Assembly: GCF_002000085.1 (NCBI RefSeq)
Contig: NZ_MUZU01000009.1
Span: forward strand, 1 to 64,000
Origin: Pseudocolwellia agarivorans
GTDB taxonomy: Bacteria > Pseudomonadota > Gammaproteobacteria > Enterobacterales > Alteromonadaceae
DNA: 64,000 nucleotides
Direction: 5' to 3'
Below are positions 37,565-46,852 of this stretch, one piece after another (position 1 is the stretch's first letter; each line of letters starts with the position of its first letter). Both the position numbers and the translations under genes were made by a program. The notes under the pieces are model-generated. The model was not told the DNA's origin and did no database searches. It saw only the letters and a list, made by a program, of their open reading frames with translations.

Positions 37565-39511
37565 TTATTCACCATGAATAATTCGCTTATCTATTAGGTT
37601 TTCTACTACAGTAGGATCCGCTAATGTAGATATATCTCCTAGCGTATCGAGATCATTTTCTGCTATTTTACGTAAAATTCTTCTCATAATTTTACCCGAT
37701 CGAGTTTTGGGTAATCCCGGTGCATATTGAATATAGTCAGGCTTTGCAAAACGTCCAAGCTCATTTGCGACAAACTCTGTAAGTTCTTTAATGAGCTCAT
37801 CTGATTCTGTCGCATTTTTCATTAAAGAAACATATGCATAAATACCCTGCCCTTTAATTTCGTGCGGGTAACCTACAACGGCAGCTTCAGCTACAGCAGG
37901 ATGAAGTACTAGTGCACTTTCAATTTCAGCAGTGCCTAATCGATGACCTGATACATTAAGTACATCGTCTACTCGCCCTGTTATCCAGTAATAACCATCT
38001 TCATCACGTTTAGCACCATCACCTGTAAAGTAATTTCCCGGATATTGCCCTAAATAGGTATCATAAAAACGTTTATGATCGCCATAAACACTTCTTAATT
38101 GTCCGGGCCAACTACCTGTCATCACAAGTAAACCACTATTTTCACCTTCTAATGTATTGCCATCTTTATCAAAAAGAGCAGGTTTAACACCAAAAAATGG
38201 CTTACCTGCGACCCCCGGTTTCATATCGACCGCACCAGGTAAAGATGTAATTAAAATTCCGCCAGTTTCTGTTTGCCACCAAGTATCAACAATCGGGCAA
38301 GTAGACTTACCCACGACTTCATAATACCAATGCCAAGCTTCTGGATTAATTGGCTCGCCTACCGTACCTAATAATCGTAACGATGAAAGGTCGGCCTTTT
38401 CAACTAGATCATCACCTACACTCATTAATGCTCTAATCGCAGTAGGAGCGGTATAAAAAATATTAACTTTATGTTTTTCACATACTTGCCAAAATCGACC
38501 AGCATCTGGATAAGTAGGAATTCCTTCAAACATCAATGTGGTTGCACCATTTGCTAATGGCCCATAAAAAATATAAGAATGTCCTGTGATCCAACCAGCG
38601 TCTGCTGTACACCAATATATTTCGCCATCTTTGTAATCAAAAACATATTTGTGTGTCATGGCAGCATATAACAAATAACCACCGCAAGTATGAAGTACTC
38701 CTTTTGGTGTTCCTGTTGAACCTGATGTATATAAAATGAAGAGAGGATCTTCAGCATCCATGATTTCTGGCTGACACGTAGCAGGTAGGTTCTTTATTTC
38801 TGTGGCGTAATCTACATCAATACGATTATTCCACGTAATTTCTCCACCGGTACGCTTAACAACAATAACGGAATGTACATTTGGGCATTCTGTTATGGCT
38901 GCATCAACGTTTGACTTCAATGGAATTGCTCTACCACCACGTAAACTTTCATCAGCCGTTATTACCACTTGGCAATCAGCATCTTGAATACGTGCTTTAA
39001 TTGATTCCATTGAAAAACCACCAAATACAACTGAATGAACAGCACCAATACGCGCACAAGCTAACATCGCATAGCCCACTTCAGGGATCATAGGCATATA
39101 AATACAAACGCGATCGCCTTTTTTAACACCTCTCGCTTTTAATAAGTTAGCAAAACGACATACATGATCATGCAGTTGTTGGTAGCTAATGTGGTCATCT
39201 TCACTTGGATCATCACCTTCAAAAATAATCGCTGTATCATTAGCTTTAGTGGCTAAATGTCGATCGATGCAATTATAAGAAACATTTAATTTACCACCTG
39301 AAAACCATTTTATATCAGCCGTTTTTAAATCAACATCAGATACGCTACCCCAAGGTTGGTACCAATCTAAAAATTGTTCGGCTTGCTCTGCCCAAAAAAC
39401 ATCAGGTTGTTCAATAGATTGCTTATACATTTCGTTGTAAGTTGCGCTATTAATATGGGTGTGTTGTTTAGCACTTTCTAAGATAGGGTAAATAGCTTTC
39501 AGTTCTTGCAT
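37565..39511 (-). CDS. acs: Acetyl-CoA synthetase (AMP-forming)
   Basis: Activates acetate to acetyl-CoA through acetyl-AMP. About 648 aa with the adenylation core motifs [12 protein letters not shown] (~262), WWQTETGG (~413), [24 protein letters not shown] (~498) and the C-terminal [11 protein letters not shown] with the Lys that is reversibly acetylated in Acs enzymes. AAAGG lies 7 bases before the ATG at 39511 but only 1 base before the ATG at 39517, so the inner start is preferred (2 residues shorter). Transcribed alone. Confidence 0.96.
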   Translation of the reverse strand: MQELKAIYPILESAKQHTHINSATYNEMYKQSIEQPDVFWAEQAEQFLDWYQPWGSVSDVDLKTADIKWFSGGKLNVSYNCIDRHLATKANDTAIIFEGDDPSEDDHISYQQLHDHVCRFANLLKARGVKKGDRVCIYMPMIPEVGYAMLACARIGAVHSVVFGGFSMESIKARIQDADCQVVITADESLRGGRAIPLKSNVDAAITECPNVHSVIVVKRTGGEITWNNRIDVDYATEIKNLPATCQPEIMDAEDPLFILYTSGSTGTPKGVLHTCGGYLLYAAMTHKYVFDYKDGEIYWCTADAGWITGHSYIFYGPLANGATTLMFEGIPTYPDAGRFWQVCEKHKVNIFYTAPTAIRALMSVGDDLVEKADLSSLRLLGTVGEPINPEAWHWYYEVVGKSTCPIVDTWWQTETGGILITSLPGAVDMKPGVAGKPFFGVKPALFDKDGNTLEGENSGLLVMTGSWPGQLRSVYGDHKRFYDTYLGQYPGNYFTGDGAKRDEDGYYWITGRVDDVLNVSGHRLGTAEIESALVLHPAVAEAAVVGYPHEIKGQGIYAYVSLMKNATESDELIKELTEFVANELGRFAKPDYIQYAPGLPKTRSGKIMRRILRKIAENDLDTLGDISTLADPTVVENLIDKRIIHGE

Positions 39512-39587
39512 GTGCATACCTTTATTTTTTAATTTTAATACTGAAATTTTTTAGTATTTCAAAGCTTATATGAAAAGGAAGGAAAAG

Positions 39588-39603
39588 GTAACGGGTATAT
39601 ATT
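39588..39603. repeat. dispersed 16-bp motif, copy 2
   Basis: GTAACGGGTATATATT is the exact reverse complement of 32693-32708. Both are intergenic. This copy lies between the acs start and the rplS terminator. Confidence 0.5.
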
Positions 39604-39635
39604 GATATTATAAAAATGAGGGATTATAAAAACAA

Positions 39636-39665
39636 AAAACCTGTGTAGTTTCCTACACAGGTTTT
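39636..39665 (-). terminator. terminator of the rpsP-rimM-trmD-rplS operon
   Basis: A 13-bp perfect stem, AAAACCTGTGTAG (39636-39648) with CTACACAGGTTTT (39653-39665) around TTTC, followed on the minus strand by TTTTTTG. Confidence 0.93.
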
Positions 39666-39702
39666 ATTCAAGCTAATAGATAATTTTTTAATTATTAAAA
39701 AA

Positions 39703-40056
39703 TTACTTTTTACCCAATTTTTCTTTGATACGTGCAGAGCGACCTGAACGTTCACGAAGATAGTAAAGTTTAGCTTGACGAACATCACCGCGACGTTTGA
39801 TTTCAATTGAATCAACGATAGGGCTATGTGTCTGGAATACACGTTCTACACCAACACCGTTAGATATTTTACGAACAGTGAATGCAGAGTTGATGCCACG
39901 GTTTTTTATAGCAATAACTACGCCTTCAAATGCTTGTAGACGAGATTTATCACCTTCTGTAACTTTTACTTGTACAACAACAGTATCACCTGGTGAATAT
40001 GCTGGTACATCTTTTTTCATTTGTTCAGCTTCAAGCTGTTTAATAATATTACTCAT
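39703..40056 (-). CDS. rplS: 50S ribosomal protein L19
   Basis: 117 aa, at the 30S-50S interface. FSPGDTV-type start region ([15 protein letters not shown]), [11 protein letters not shown], and the C-terminal [26 protein letters not shown] are the L19 signature. Last gene of the conserved rpsP-rimM-trmD-rplS operon, 12 bp after trmD. Confidence 0.98.
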   Translation of the reverse strand: MSNIIKQLEAEQMKKDVPAYSPGDTVVVQVKVTEGDKSRLQAFEGVVIAIKNRGINSAFTVRKISNGVGVERVFQTHSPIVDSIEIKRRGDVRQAKLYYLRERSGRSARIKEKLGKK

Positions 40057-40068
40057 AATACCTTCTTC

Positions 40069-40878
40069 CTAGGGTTCACAGTCATCAACAAATTTCTCAC
40101 CACTCTTAATTAAAAGCAGGTGTTTTTTCTGTTCCGCTGTCAGAGCTAGGTTAGTTAATAGTTCTGGTCTTCTGTTCCACGTTCTTTCCAAAGACTTAAA
40201 CTGACGCCACTGTTCAATGCGTTTGTGATCACCACTTAACAACACTTTAGGTACTGATTTTTCTTCTAAAGAAGAGGTATTCAATACTTCTGGCCTTGTG
40301 TAATGCGGACAATCTAATAAGCCTTCAGAAAATGAATCCTGTTCGGCTGATTGTTCGTGTCCTAATACACCTGGAACAAAGCGTGCTATAGCATCGATTA
40401 CATTCATGGCAGGTAATTCCCCACCACTTAAAACATAATCACCAACAGACCATTCTTCGTCGATATCCGACTCGATTAGTCTCTCGTCTATGCCTTCATA
40501 ACGTCCTGCTATAAATATCAGTCGGTCATGTTGTGATAATTCGCGTACACCAGCTTGATCTAATTTACGTCCTTGCGGAGATAAATAAATAACCTTAGCT
40601 TTCTCTTTATGAGAACTACCATCAACATCTGCTGCAGCGCGTGCAGCAATAATGGCATCTCGTAATGGTTGAACCATCATCAGCATTCCTGGACCACCGC
40701 CATAAGGTCGATCATCAACAGTGCGATGTTTATCATGGGTAAAATCACGAGGATTCCACTTATGAAAGTCAATCAAACCATTACGAATTGCTCGGCCAGT
40801 TACTCCATACTCAGTGATTGCATCAAACATTTCTGGAAAAAGGCTTATCACCCCTATCCATAATTTGCAGTTACTCAC
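40069..40878 (-). CDS. trmD: tRNA (guanine-N1-)-methyltransferase TrmD
   Basis: Methylates G37 of tRNAs with G36, preventing +1 frameshifts. 269 aa, SPOUT fold: [17 protein letters not shown] near the start, [17 protein letters not shown] (~56), [14 protein letters not shown] (~122), and the knot segment [16 protein letters not shown] (~146), all diagnostic. Only 3 bases separate it from rimM. Confidence 0.98.
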   Translation of the reverse strand: MSNCKLWIGVISLFPEMFDAITEYGVTGRAIRNGLIDFHKWNPRDFTHDKHRTVDDRPYGGGPGMLMMVQPLRDAIIAARAAADVDGSSHKEKAKVIYLSPQGRKLDQAGVRELSQHDRLIFIAGRYEGIDERLIESDIDEEWSVGDYVLSGGELPAMNVIDAIARFVPGVLGHEQSAEQDSFSEGLLDCPHYTRPEVLNTSSLEEKSVPKVLLSGDHKRIEQWRQFKSLERTWNRRPELLTNLALTAEQKKHLLLIKSGEKFVDDCEP

Positions 40879-40881
40879 GAG

Positions 40882-41412
40882 TTAAAAACCTGGATCCCAG
40901 TCAACACAAATTTGTTTATTTTCTAAACTAACTGACTCTACAACTTGCTCAAATAAGTAAGGAATTAACCTTTCTTTTTTACCAAATCCGTCATTTAGAT
41001 TAGCTTTTACAACCAGTACGTCGTTAGCGCCTGTTTCCATAACATCAGAAACACTACCAAGGTTATAACCTTGAGTAGTCACAACAGTCATACCAATTAA
41101 GTCACGCCAATAAAACTCCCCTTCAGGTAGTTCAGGTAACGCTTTTTCATTAACAATTATTTCAGATCCTACATATGCTTGCGCAATATCTCGATCATCA
41201 ACATTTGCAACTTTGACAATAAGTGAATTACTGTGTCGACGCCAATCAGTTATCTCCACTAATTGCGTTTTATTTCCTAATTTTAAAGACCAAGGAAAAT
41301 AGTCTAAAATGGCTTCTTGGTCGCCAGTAAATGAATGGATTTTTAACCAGCCTTTGATACCGTAAACAGCGCCTACTTTACCTAAGATGATCTCTTTACC
41401 TAATTCTTTCAC
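40882..41412 (-). CDS. rimM: Ribosome maturation factor RimM
   Basis: 16S processing/30S head assembly factor that binds S19. 176 aa with the N-terminal RimM barrel (GKVGAVYGIKGWLKIHSFT, ~10) and the C-terminal PRC barrel (FYWRDLIGMTVVT, ~101; PYLFEQVV, ~150). Position between rpsP and trmD is universal. Confidence 0.96.
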   Translation of the reverse strand: MKELGKEIILGKVGAVYGIKGWLKIHSFTGDQEAILDYFPWSLKLGNKTQLVEITDWRRHSNSLIVKVANVDDRDIAQAYVGSEIIVNEKALPELPEGEFYWRDLIGMTVVTTQGYNLGSVSDVMETGANDVLVVKANLNDGFGKKERLIPYLFEQVVESVSLENKQICVDWDPGF

Positions 41413-41440
41413 AATGACTCCTAAAACCTTCTAAGCATAA

Positions 41441-41689
41441 TTAAGCTGCTACTTGAGCATCTTTAACTAACTTAGCTACACGATCAGATAAACCAGCACC
41501 TTGACCAACCCAATGGTTGATACGATCTAGATCTAAGCGTAATTTCTCAGCTTGACCTTGTGCTGTTGGGTTGAAGAAACCAACTTTCTCGATGAAACGA
41601 CCATCGCGAGAGTTACGGCTATCTGCAACTACAACCTGATAAAATGGACGCTTTTTAGCGCCACCACGAGCTAAACGAATGGTAACCAT
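41441..41689 (-). CDS. rpsP: 30S ribosomal protein S16
   Basis: 82-aa S16 with [25 protein letters not shown], the family start. The open frame runs 19 codons farther upstream, but family alignment and GAGGG before 41689 fix the start. First gene of the rpsP-rimM-trmD-rplS operon. Confidence 0.97.
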   Translation of the reverse strand: MVTIRLARGGAKKRPFYQVVVADSRNSRDGRFIEKVGFFNPTAQGQAEKLRLDLDRINHWVGQGAGLSDRVAKLVKDAQVAA

Positions 41690-41767
41690 ATCGCCCTCTA
41701 TTATATTAAGTGTTAAAACGGATTTTCCAGACACTTCTGCCACCATATGTGACAGAAAAGCTCGCGT

Positions 41768-41795
41768 ATTCTACGCTTTTAGATAAAAAATGCAA
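41768..41795 (-). promoter_or_regulatory. rpsP operon promoter
   Basis: On the minus strand TTGCAT (41790-41795), 16 bp and TAGAAT (41768-41773), followed by ACGCGAGC. The GC-rich discriminator resembles the rrn promoters at the left end of the window, consistent with shared stringent control. Confidence 0.75.
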
Positions 41796-41821
41796 ACGAT
41801 ATCTGGCTTTGAAGTAAAAAC

Positions 41822-41861
41822 TTGCTGATAAATAAACTGTGAACGATTTATATATCAGCAA
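41822..41861 (-). terminator. malic enzyme terminator
   Basis: TTGCTGATA (41822-41830) pairs with TATCAGCAA (41853-41861), extended by A/T pairs; on the minus strand it is followed by GTTTTTACTT. It lies about 20 bases after the maeA stop. Confidence 0.7.
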
Positions 41862-41880
41862 ATATGGACAATTAACCTTT

Positions 41881-43572
41881 TTAAGTGCTAATTCTTTTAT
41901 ATTGACGGTATTCAGGGTTCCAAAAATTACGATCAATTTTTGCCAATAACATTTCGTCATTTATTTCTAATGCTAGACCCTGCTTGTAAGCCACTTTAGC
42001 CACAGCAAAGGCTATTTTTTTACTTAGCTGTGCAATAGAAGTTAACGGTGGTAGTAATTCGCCTTGTCCAGTATTGGCTAAAGGTGACTCTGAGGCCAGC
42101 ATTTCACTAGCTACCATTAACATTTCGTCAGTAACTCGGCTAATATTTGCAGCAACAACACCTAAACCTAACCCTGGAAAAATATAACTATTGTTACATT
42201 GAGGAATAGGGAAGTTTTTCCCGTTAAAGTGCACAGGAGAAAAAGGGCTACCTGTAGCAATAATTACTTCACCATCACACCATTCAATAACATCAGCAGG
42301 CTTGGCTTCAACTTGCTTTATAGGATTACTTAATGGAAAGATAATAGGTAAGCGACAATGTGATTTCATTGTTTTTATAAGTTCTTCAGTAAATAAACCT
42401 GCAACACCTGACACCCCAATCAATACATCAGGCTTTGCGTTATTTACTACGTCTAGTAATGAGGGTACCTGACCATCTATGTTCCAGTCACTAATATTAG
42501 CTAAAGGTTGACAAAGTATATTTTGAAAATCCCTTAAACCTTCCATACCTTCTATTAATAATCCTAAACGATCAATCATATATATTTGGCTTCGTGCTTG
42601 TTCAGCGGAAACCCCTTCACTGATCATCTGAGTAATAATTTGTTCAGCAATACCGCATCCCGCAGAGCCAGAACCAACAAATACAACTTTTTGTTCAGAA
42701 AGCTTGGCACCTTTTGTTCTACAAGCGGCAAGTAAAGAACCTACAGTTACACATGCGGTGCCTTGAATATCATCATTAAAGCAGCATATTTCATCACGAT
42801 ATTTATTAAGTAACGGGGTTGCGTTAGGTTGTGCGAAGTCTTCAAACTGTAGTAAAACTCGCGGCCAGCGTCGCTTAACAGCAGTAATAAACATATCAAC
42901 AAATTCGTTATATTCTTCCTGTCCAATACGCTTATGACGACGCCCCATGTACATAGGATCAGCTAATAGCTTTTCATTATTTGTTCCTACATCAAGCATT
43001 ACAGGTAATGTATAAGCGGGGCTAATACCACCACAAGCTGTATATAATGAAAGCTTACCAATAGGTATACCCATACCGCCAATACCTTGGTCGCCTAAAC
43101 CTAAAATTCGCTCACCATCGGTAACAACAATAATTTTAACTTTATTCTTTGTAGCATTACGCAGAATATCATCCATATTATGACGCTCTTCGTAAGAGAT
43201 AAATAAACCTCTTGAGCTTCTATATATATCTGAAAATTGCTCACATGCATCACCCACTGTAGGCGTATAAATAATAGGCATCATTTCAGCTAAATGAGCT
43301 TGAACCAGTTTATAAAATAATGTTTCGTTGTTGTCGTGAATAGCCCTTAAATAAATATGTTTATTTAAATCTTCATCAAAACTTTTGTATTGCATATAAG
43401 CACGTTCAACTTGCTCATCAATTGTTTCGTAACGAGGAGGCAATAGACCAGTTAAATTAAAGCTTGCGCGCTCTTCAGAAGTAAAAGCACTGCCTTTATT
43501 CAATAAAGGTGTTTCTAATAACGATGGTCCTGCATAGGGTATATATAGTGGATGTTTTTTGTTATTGGTCAT
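41881..43572 (-). CDS. maeA: NAD-dependent malic enzyme
   Basis: Oxidatively decarboxylates malate to pyruvate. 563 aa, the size of SfcA/MaeA. Motifs in order: [14 protein letters not shown] (~99-112), [19 protein letters not shown] (~152), [12 protein letters not shown] (~260, metal site) and the second nucleotide fold [15 protein letters not shown] (~298). The NAD preference is inferred from family similarity. Single gene. Confidence 0.95.
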   Translation of the reverse strand: MTNNKKHPLYIPYAGPSLLETPLLNKGSAFTSEERASFNLTGLLPPRYETIDEQVERAYMQYKSFDEDLNKHIYLRAIHDNNETLFYKLVQAHLAEMMPIIYTPTVGDACEQFSDIYRSSRGLFISYEERHNMDDILRNATKNKVKIIVVTDGERILGLGDQGIGGMGIPIGKLSLYTACGGISPAYTLPVMLDVGTNNEKLLADPMYMGRRHKRIGQEEYNEFVDMFITAVKRRWPRVLLQFEDFAQPNATPLLNKYRDEICCFNDDIQGTACVTVGSLLAACRTKGAKLSEQKVVFVGSGSAGCGIAEQIITQMISEGVSAEQARSQIYMIDRLGLLIEGMEGLRDFQNILCQPLANISDWNIDGQVPSLLDVVNNAKPDVLIGVSGVAGLFTEELIKTMKSHCRLPIIFPLSNPIKQVEAKPADVIEWCDGEVIIATGSPFSPVHFNGKNFPIPQCNNSYIFPGLGLGVVAANISRVTDEMLMVASEMLASESPLANTGQGELLPPLTSIAQLSKKIAFAVAKVAYKQGLALEINDEMLLAKIDRNFWNPEYRQYKRIST

Positions 43573-43704
43573 AATAATTGAGTAACTTTTATAGTTTTAT
43601 ATAGCTATGTAAATAATGAAAATTCACGGATTTTATATAGGCTAACATAAGTATCAATAAAGATTAATAAAACTTACAGTAAGCCCCTGCAAAATAATAG
43701 AAAA

Positions 43705-43905
43705 TTAATCGACTTCTGACAGCCATGCTAACTGAATGGCTTCCAGCACTCTTTCGCCTGAGTGTTCAGGATTATCATCAAAATTTTCTAAGGCGATAAC
43801 CCAAGCTCTTAATTGTGTAAAATTAAGTTTCATAGGATCTGCATCAGGATGCTCTTCCATAAGATCTAATGCAATGTCTAACGAGTCTGTCCAACGATAT
43901 CCCAT
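43705..43905 (-). CDS. iscX: Fe-S cluster assembly accessory protein IscX
   Basis: 66-aa acidic protein that binds IscS and iron and modulates Fe-S assembly. Family pattern kept: MGYRWTDSLDIALDL at the start, LRAWVIALENFDDNPEHS in the middle and LEAIQLAWLSEVD at the end. AGGTGGG sits just before the ATG. The rest of the isc operon is absent here, so iscX is detached from it. A tiny membrane ORF ends 22 bases upstream. Confidence 0.92.
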   Translation of the reverse strand: MGYRWTDSLDIALDLMEEHPDADPMKLNFTQLRAWVIALENFDDNPEHSGERVLEAIQLAWLSEVD

Positions 43906-43927
43906 ATTCCCACCTGTTTTAAGGTTA

Positions 43928-44056
43928 TTAATTTATTAACAAATGAAACCATAATGCATCGACAAGTAGCATTAATATCAACCATAAAAGAATCATTCGT
44001 GCTTTTTTACAATACTGACATTGCGTATGCCACCAAGCAAACCAATTTTTTTTCAT
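43928..44056 (-). CDS. putative 42-aa single-pass membrane protein with CxxC
   Basis: Short frame that would be missed by a 60-aa cutoff. It starts MKKNWFAWWHTQCQYCKKAR and continues as one strongly hydrophobic segment (ILLWLILMLLVDALWFHLL), ending IN. The N-terminus is basic, with Cys13 and Cys16 spaced as CxxC, then Lys-Lys. The stop is 22 bases before iscX on the same strand, so the two could be co-transcribed. No strong Shine-Dalgarno is visible (GAAAAATA). I do not recognise a family; function unknown. Confidence 0.48.
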   Translation of the reverse strand: MKKNWFAWWHTQCQYCKKARMILLWLILMLLVDALWFHLLIN

Positions 44057-44130
44057 TATTTTTCAAACATCAACATTATATTAATTGTTATTATAACAGT
44101 TACAGTTAAATAATAAGCGAAGGTTTTGAT

Positions 44131-44376
44131 ATGTCGGCCATTGAATTTTCATTACAACAAAAAGAACAAATAATAATTAAATTACAAAAATATTTTTTAA
44201 AAGAATTAGACAGTGAATTGGAGCAATTTGATGCCGATTTTCTTTTAGACTTTATCGCTAAAGAAATGGGAGTATTCTTTTACAATAAAGGTTTATATGA
44301 TGCTCAAGCTATTTTAAATGAAAAACTAGACACCATTTCAGACGCAATTTATGAAATTGAACAACCCATTCCATAA
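44131..44376 (+). CDS. DUF2164 family protein
   Basis: 81-aa cytoplasmic protein. The DUF2164 pattern is clear: IIIKLQKYFLKELDSELEQFDADFLLDFIAKEMGVFFYNKGLYDA, where the invariant parts are the YF.EELD stretch, LLDF and YN.G..DA. Function unknown; no signal peptide. Confidence 0.85.
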   Translation: MSAIEFSLQQKEQIIIKLQKYFLKELDSELEQFDADFLLDFIAKEMGVFFYNKGLYDAQAILNEKLDTISDAIYEIEQPIP

Positions 44377-44406
44377 TACCTACTTAACAAAACCTTTAAA
44401 TAAAAA

Positions 44407-44448
44407 TTGATTTGAGGCAAATACTCATCTTTTGAACAAGCGTACACT
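44407..44448 (+). promoter_or_regulatory. FNR-like site and promoter of nnrS
   Basis: TTGAT-TTGA-GGCAA (44407-44420) matches the FNR/DNR palindrome TTGAT-N4-ATCAA at 8 of 10 positions. TACACT (44443-44448) lies where a -10 would be if the site were centred at -41.5. This fits activation of nnrS in low oxygen or by NO. The second half-site is weak. Confidence 0.42.
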
Positions 44449-44478
44449 AAACGAAAATAAACGATGATGTAGAATACT

Positions 44479-45684
44479 ATGCTTCAAATTACTGATCCTG
44501 AAAAAGAGCAAAAAACGCCCCCTTTATTAAGATTAGGCTTTCGCCCTTTTTTCTTATTTGGTTCTGTTTTTTCAGTTGTATCCATGATTTTATGGTTATT
44601 TATGTTAAAGGGAAATATAACGCTATCGCCTCTAGGAGGAATGCATTGGTGGCACATTCATGAAATGACCTTTGGTTTTGGCTGTGCGATTACTGTAGGT
44701 TTCTTACTAACAGCCGTGCAAACATGGACGGGGATTAAAGGAGTGCAAGGCACTCCATTACTCTTATTATTTATTTTATGGATGCTTGGGCGAGTTTTTG
44801 TTTTATTTCCTCATATTTTAGGAGGGTCTTTATCATCAATAATAGATATAAGCTTCCTACCAATATCTGCTTACATGTTAGGTAAACCTATTATCGCGAT
44901 AAAACAATATCGAAACTTATTTTTTGTCCCTTTATTGTTATTGTTTACTCTCGCTAATATTGCGATGCACTTATCTTTAAGTTACCCAGAAATATTCTCC
45001 TATCAGCTATCAAGTTATACTGGCATCATGTTAATTGTATTATTAATGTCGGTTATATCTGGCCGAGTTGTCCCCATGTTTACTGCAAATGGTACTAAAA
45101 CGTCGAAAGCATCTCCTTCGCCTACCTTAGATAAACTAACAAACATTCCATTAGCCCTTGCGATGCTGATGTTGTTACTTCATCCGTTAATAACTTTTAA
45201 TGCCTTAGTCTTTGGTAGCTTATTGATTTTTTCTGGTGTATTTCAAACTATTCGTTGGTTTAAATGGAAACCTTATCGAACACTTAACGTTCCGTTAGTT
45301 TGGGCCCTTCACAGTGGATTAATGTTTATTTCTTTTGGACTAGTTTTATTAGGGCTAAGCTACATACACGTTGAATTACCAAGCCATCATATTTGGCATT
45401 TAATCACTATTGGAGGTATCGGCGGACTTATAATCGCAATGATAACACGTGTTTCATTAGGCCATACAGGAAGACCATTAATAGCACCTAAAGCAATACC
45501 ACTCGCTTATTTCCTTATAATTGTTGCAACTATAATAAGAGTATTTTCTCCGTGGATATGGCCTGCAAGAACCGCCGTATTTATTGATATAAGTGGGTTT
45601 TTATGGATTTTATCCTTTACGCTTTTTATCTATCATTATATGCCAATGCTTCTATCCCCTAGAGCAGATAATAAATCAGGATAA
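44479..45684 (+). CDS. nnrS: NnrS family membrane protein
   Basis: 401-aa polytopic haem/copper membrane protein family linked to resistance to nitrosative stress. Hallmarks: LGFRPFFLFGSVF (~19), MHWWHIHEMTFGFG (~55-68, with the His residues thought to bind haem), SGRVVPMFTANG (~193) and a late TRVSLGHTGRP (~328). About 12 hydrophobic segments. No NO reductase or nitrite reductase gene is nearby. Confidence 0.93.
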   Translation: MLQITDPEKEQKTPPLLRLGFRPFFLFGSVFSVVSMILWLFMLKGNITLSPLGGMHWWHIHEMTFGFGCAITVGFLLTAVQTWTGIKGVQGTPLLLLFILWMLGRVFVLFPHILGGSLSSIIDISFLPISAYMLGKPIIAIKQYRNLFFVPLLLLFTLANIAMHLSLSYPEIFSYQLSSYTGIMLIVLLMSVISGRVVPMFTANGTKTSKASPSPTLDKLTNIPLALAMLMLLLHPLITFNALVFGSLLIFSGVFQTIRWFKWKPYRTLNVPLVWALHSGLMFISFGLVLLGLSYIHVELPSHHIWHLITIGGIGGLIIAMITRVSLGHTGRPLIAPKAIPLAYFLIIVATIIRVFSPWIWPARTAVFIDISGFLWILSFTLFIYHYMPMLLSPRADNKSG

Positions 45685-45692
45685 ATTGTTCA

Positions 45693-45768
45693 ATACGGAT
45701 ATTTAATCCCTAAGTCTATTGAGAATATAACGACGACTCCGTATGCTAACAAACAAATAACATACGGA
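45693..45768. repeat. intergenic ATACGGA inverted-repeat cluster
   Basis: Holds ATACGGATATT (45693-45703), identical to the arms at 21244 and 21376, then a hairpin TCCGTATG (45738-45745) / CATACGGA (45761-45768) built from the same core. It lies between nnrS and the dehydrogenase gene and could act as an nnrS terminator, though no T tract follows. Confidence 0.5.
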
Positions 45769-45779
45769 ATAGCTTTCAA

Positions 45780-46733
45780 ATGCACGCAGTTTTTCTTGAT
45801 AAAAAAACCTTCAATTCCTCTAGCTCAACAGAAAGTATAAACAAACAAGTCAATCAACTTGTTTGTTTCGATACAACAGCACCAAACAAGATTATTGAGC
45901 GATGTATAAACGCAGACATCATCATCACTAATAAAGTCATTTTGTCTGAAAAAATATTAAATCAATTACCCCAACTAAAATTAATTTGCATCGCAGCAAC
46001 AGGAACAAACAATGTAGACTTAAAAGCAGCATCTCGATTAAACATTGCTGTAACTAATGTTGCAGGTTATGCGAAGCAATCTGTTGCTCAATATGTATTT
46101 GCACAAATACTTGAATACTATAATCAAACTACGCATCACCATAAAAATGTAGAAAACGGTTTATGGCCTGAAAGCGATACCTTTTGCGTATTAGGGAATC
46201 CAATAACCGAAATCGCTAACAAAACATTAGGTATTATTGGTTATGGTGATTTAGGATCTAGCGTTGAAAAAATTGCATTAGCGTTTGGGATGAAGATTCT
46301 TATTGCTGAACGTAATGACGCTAAACATATTAGAGAAAGCAGGCATTCTTTTGAGTATGTATGTAAACATGCCGATATTATCAGTTTACATTGTCCACAC
46401 GTTCCCAGCACTGAACACCTAATTAATGCACATTCGCTTGCGCTAATGAAACCTTCTGCTATGTTAATTAATACAGCAAGAGGCGCTATAATAGACAATT
46501 CGGCCCTACTAGATGCATTAAATAATAAAATAATTGCTTATGCGGTTTTAGATGTACTTGATTGTGAGCCACCACCACCTAACCACATGTTACTGAGCAA
46601 CCAACCTGAAAATTTAAAAGTTACAGCACATATTGCTTGGGCAAGCAATGAAGCACAATCACGGCTCTTAGATTTAGTCGCGCAAAATATAAAAGCCTTT
46701 ATTAATAATAAACCAGTAAACCGTGTAGATTAA
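45780..46733 (+). CDS. D-isomer-specific 2-hydroxyacid dehydrogenase
   Basis: 317 aa, NAD(P)-dependent reduction of a 2-ketoacid (hydroxypyruvate/glyoxylate type is likely). NAD-binding GIIGYGDLGSSV (~147; GxGxxG form), catalytic Arg in INTARGAIID (~232), and His in HIAWAS (~281), with LDVLDCEPPPPNH before it. Closest in pattern to the HprA/glycerate dehydrogenase branch, but the substrate is not determined by sequence. No clear operon partner. Confidence 0.85.
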   Translation: MHAVFLDKKTFNSSSSTESINKQVNQLVCFDTTAPNKIIERCINADIIITNKVILSEKILNQLPQLKLICIAATGTNNVDLKAASRLNIAVTNVAGYAKQSVAQYVFAQILEYYNQTTHHHKNVENGLWPESDTFCVLGNPITEIANKTLGIIGYGDLGSSVEKIALAFGMKILIAERNDAKHIRESRHSFEYVCKHADIISLHCPHVPSTEHLINAHSLALMKPSAMLINTARGAIIDNSALLDALNNKIIAYAVLDVLDCEPPPPNHMLLSNQPENLKVTAHIAWASNEAQSRLLDLVAQNIKAFINNKPVNRVD

Positions 46734-46852
46734 CTCAAATTAAAATACGCTAATTTATTAAAAAGGTTCTTTATATTCATGGACTTTTAACAAAATGACT
46801 TTTATTCTTATTAATAAGCGAAATTATTGTATTCCATTAGGATATTTCTAAC

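Noticed and set aside
39624-39842. 72-codon open frame on the minus strand
   Set aside because: It overlaps the 3' part of rplS and the operon terminator in another frame and has no family-like features.
41706-41960. 84-codon open frame on the minus strand
   Set aside because: It runs through the maeA end, its terminator and the rpsP promoter in a different frame, so it is not a gene.
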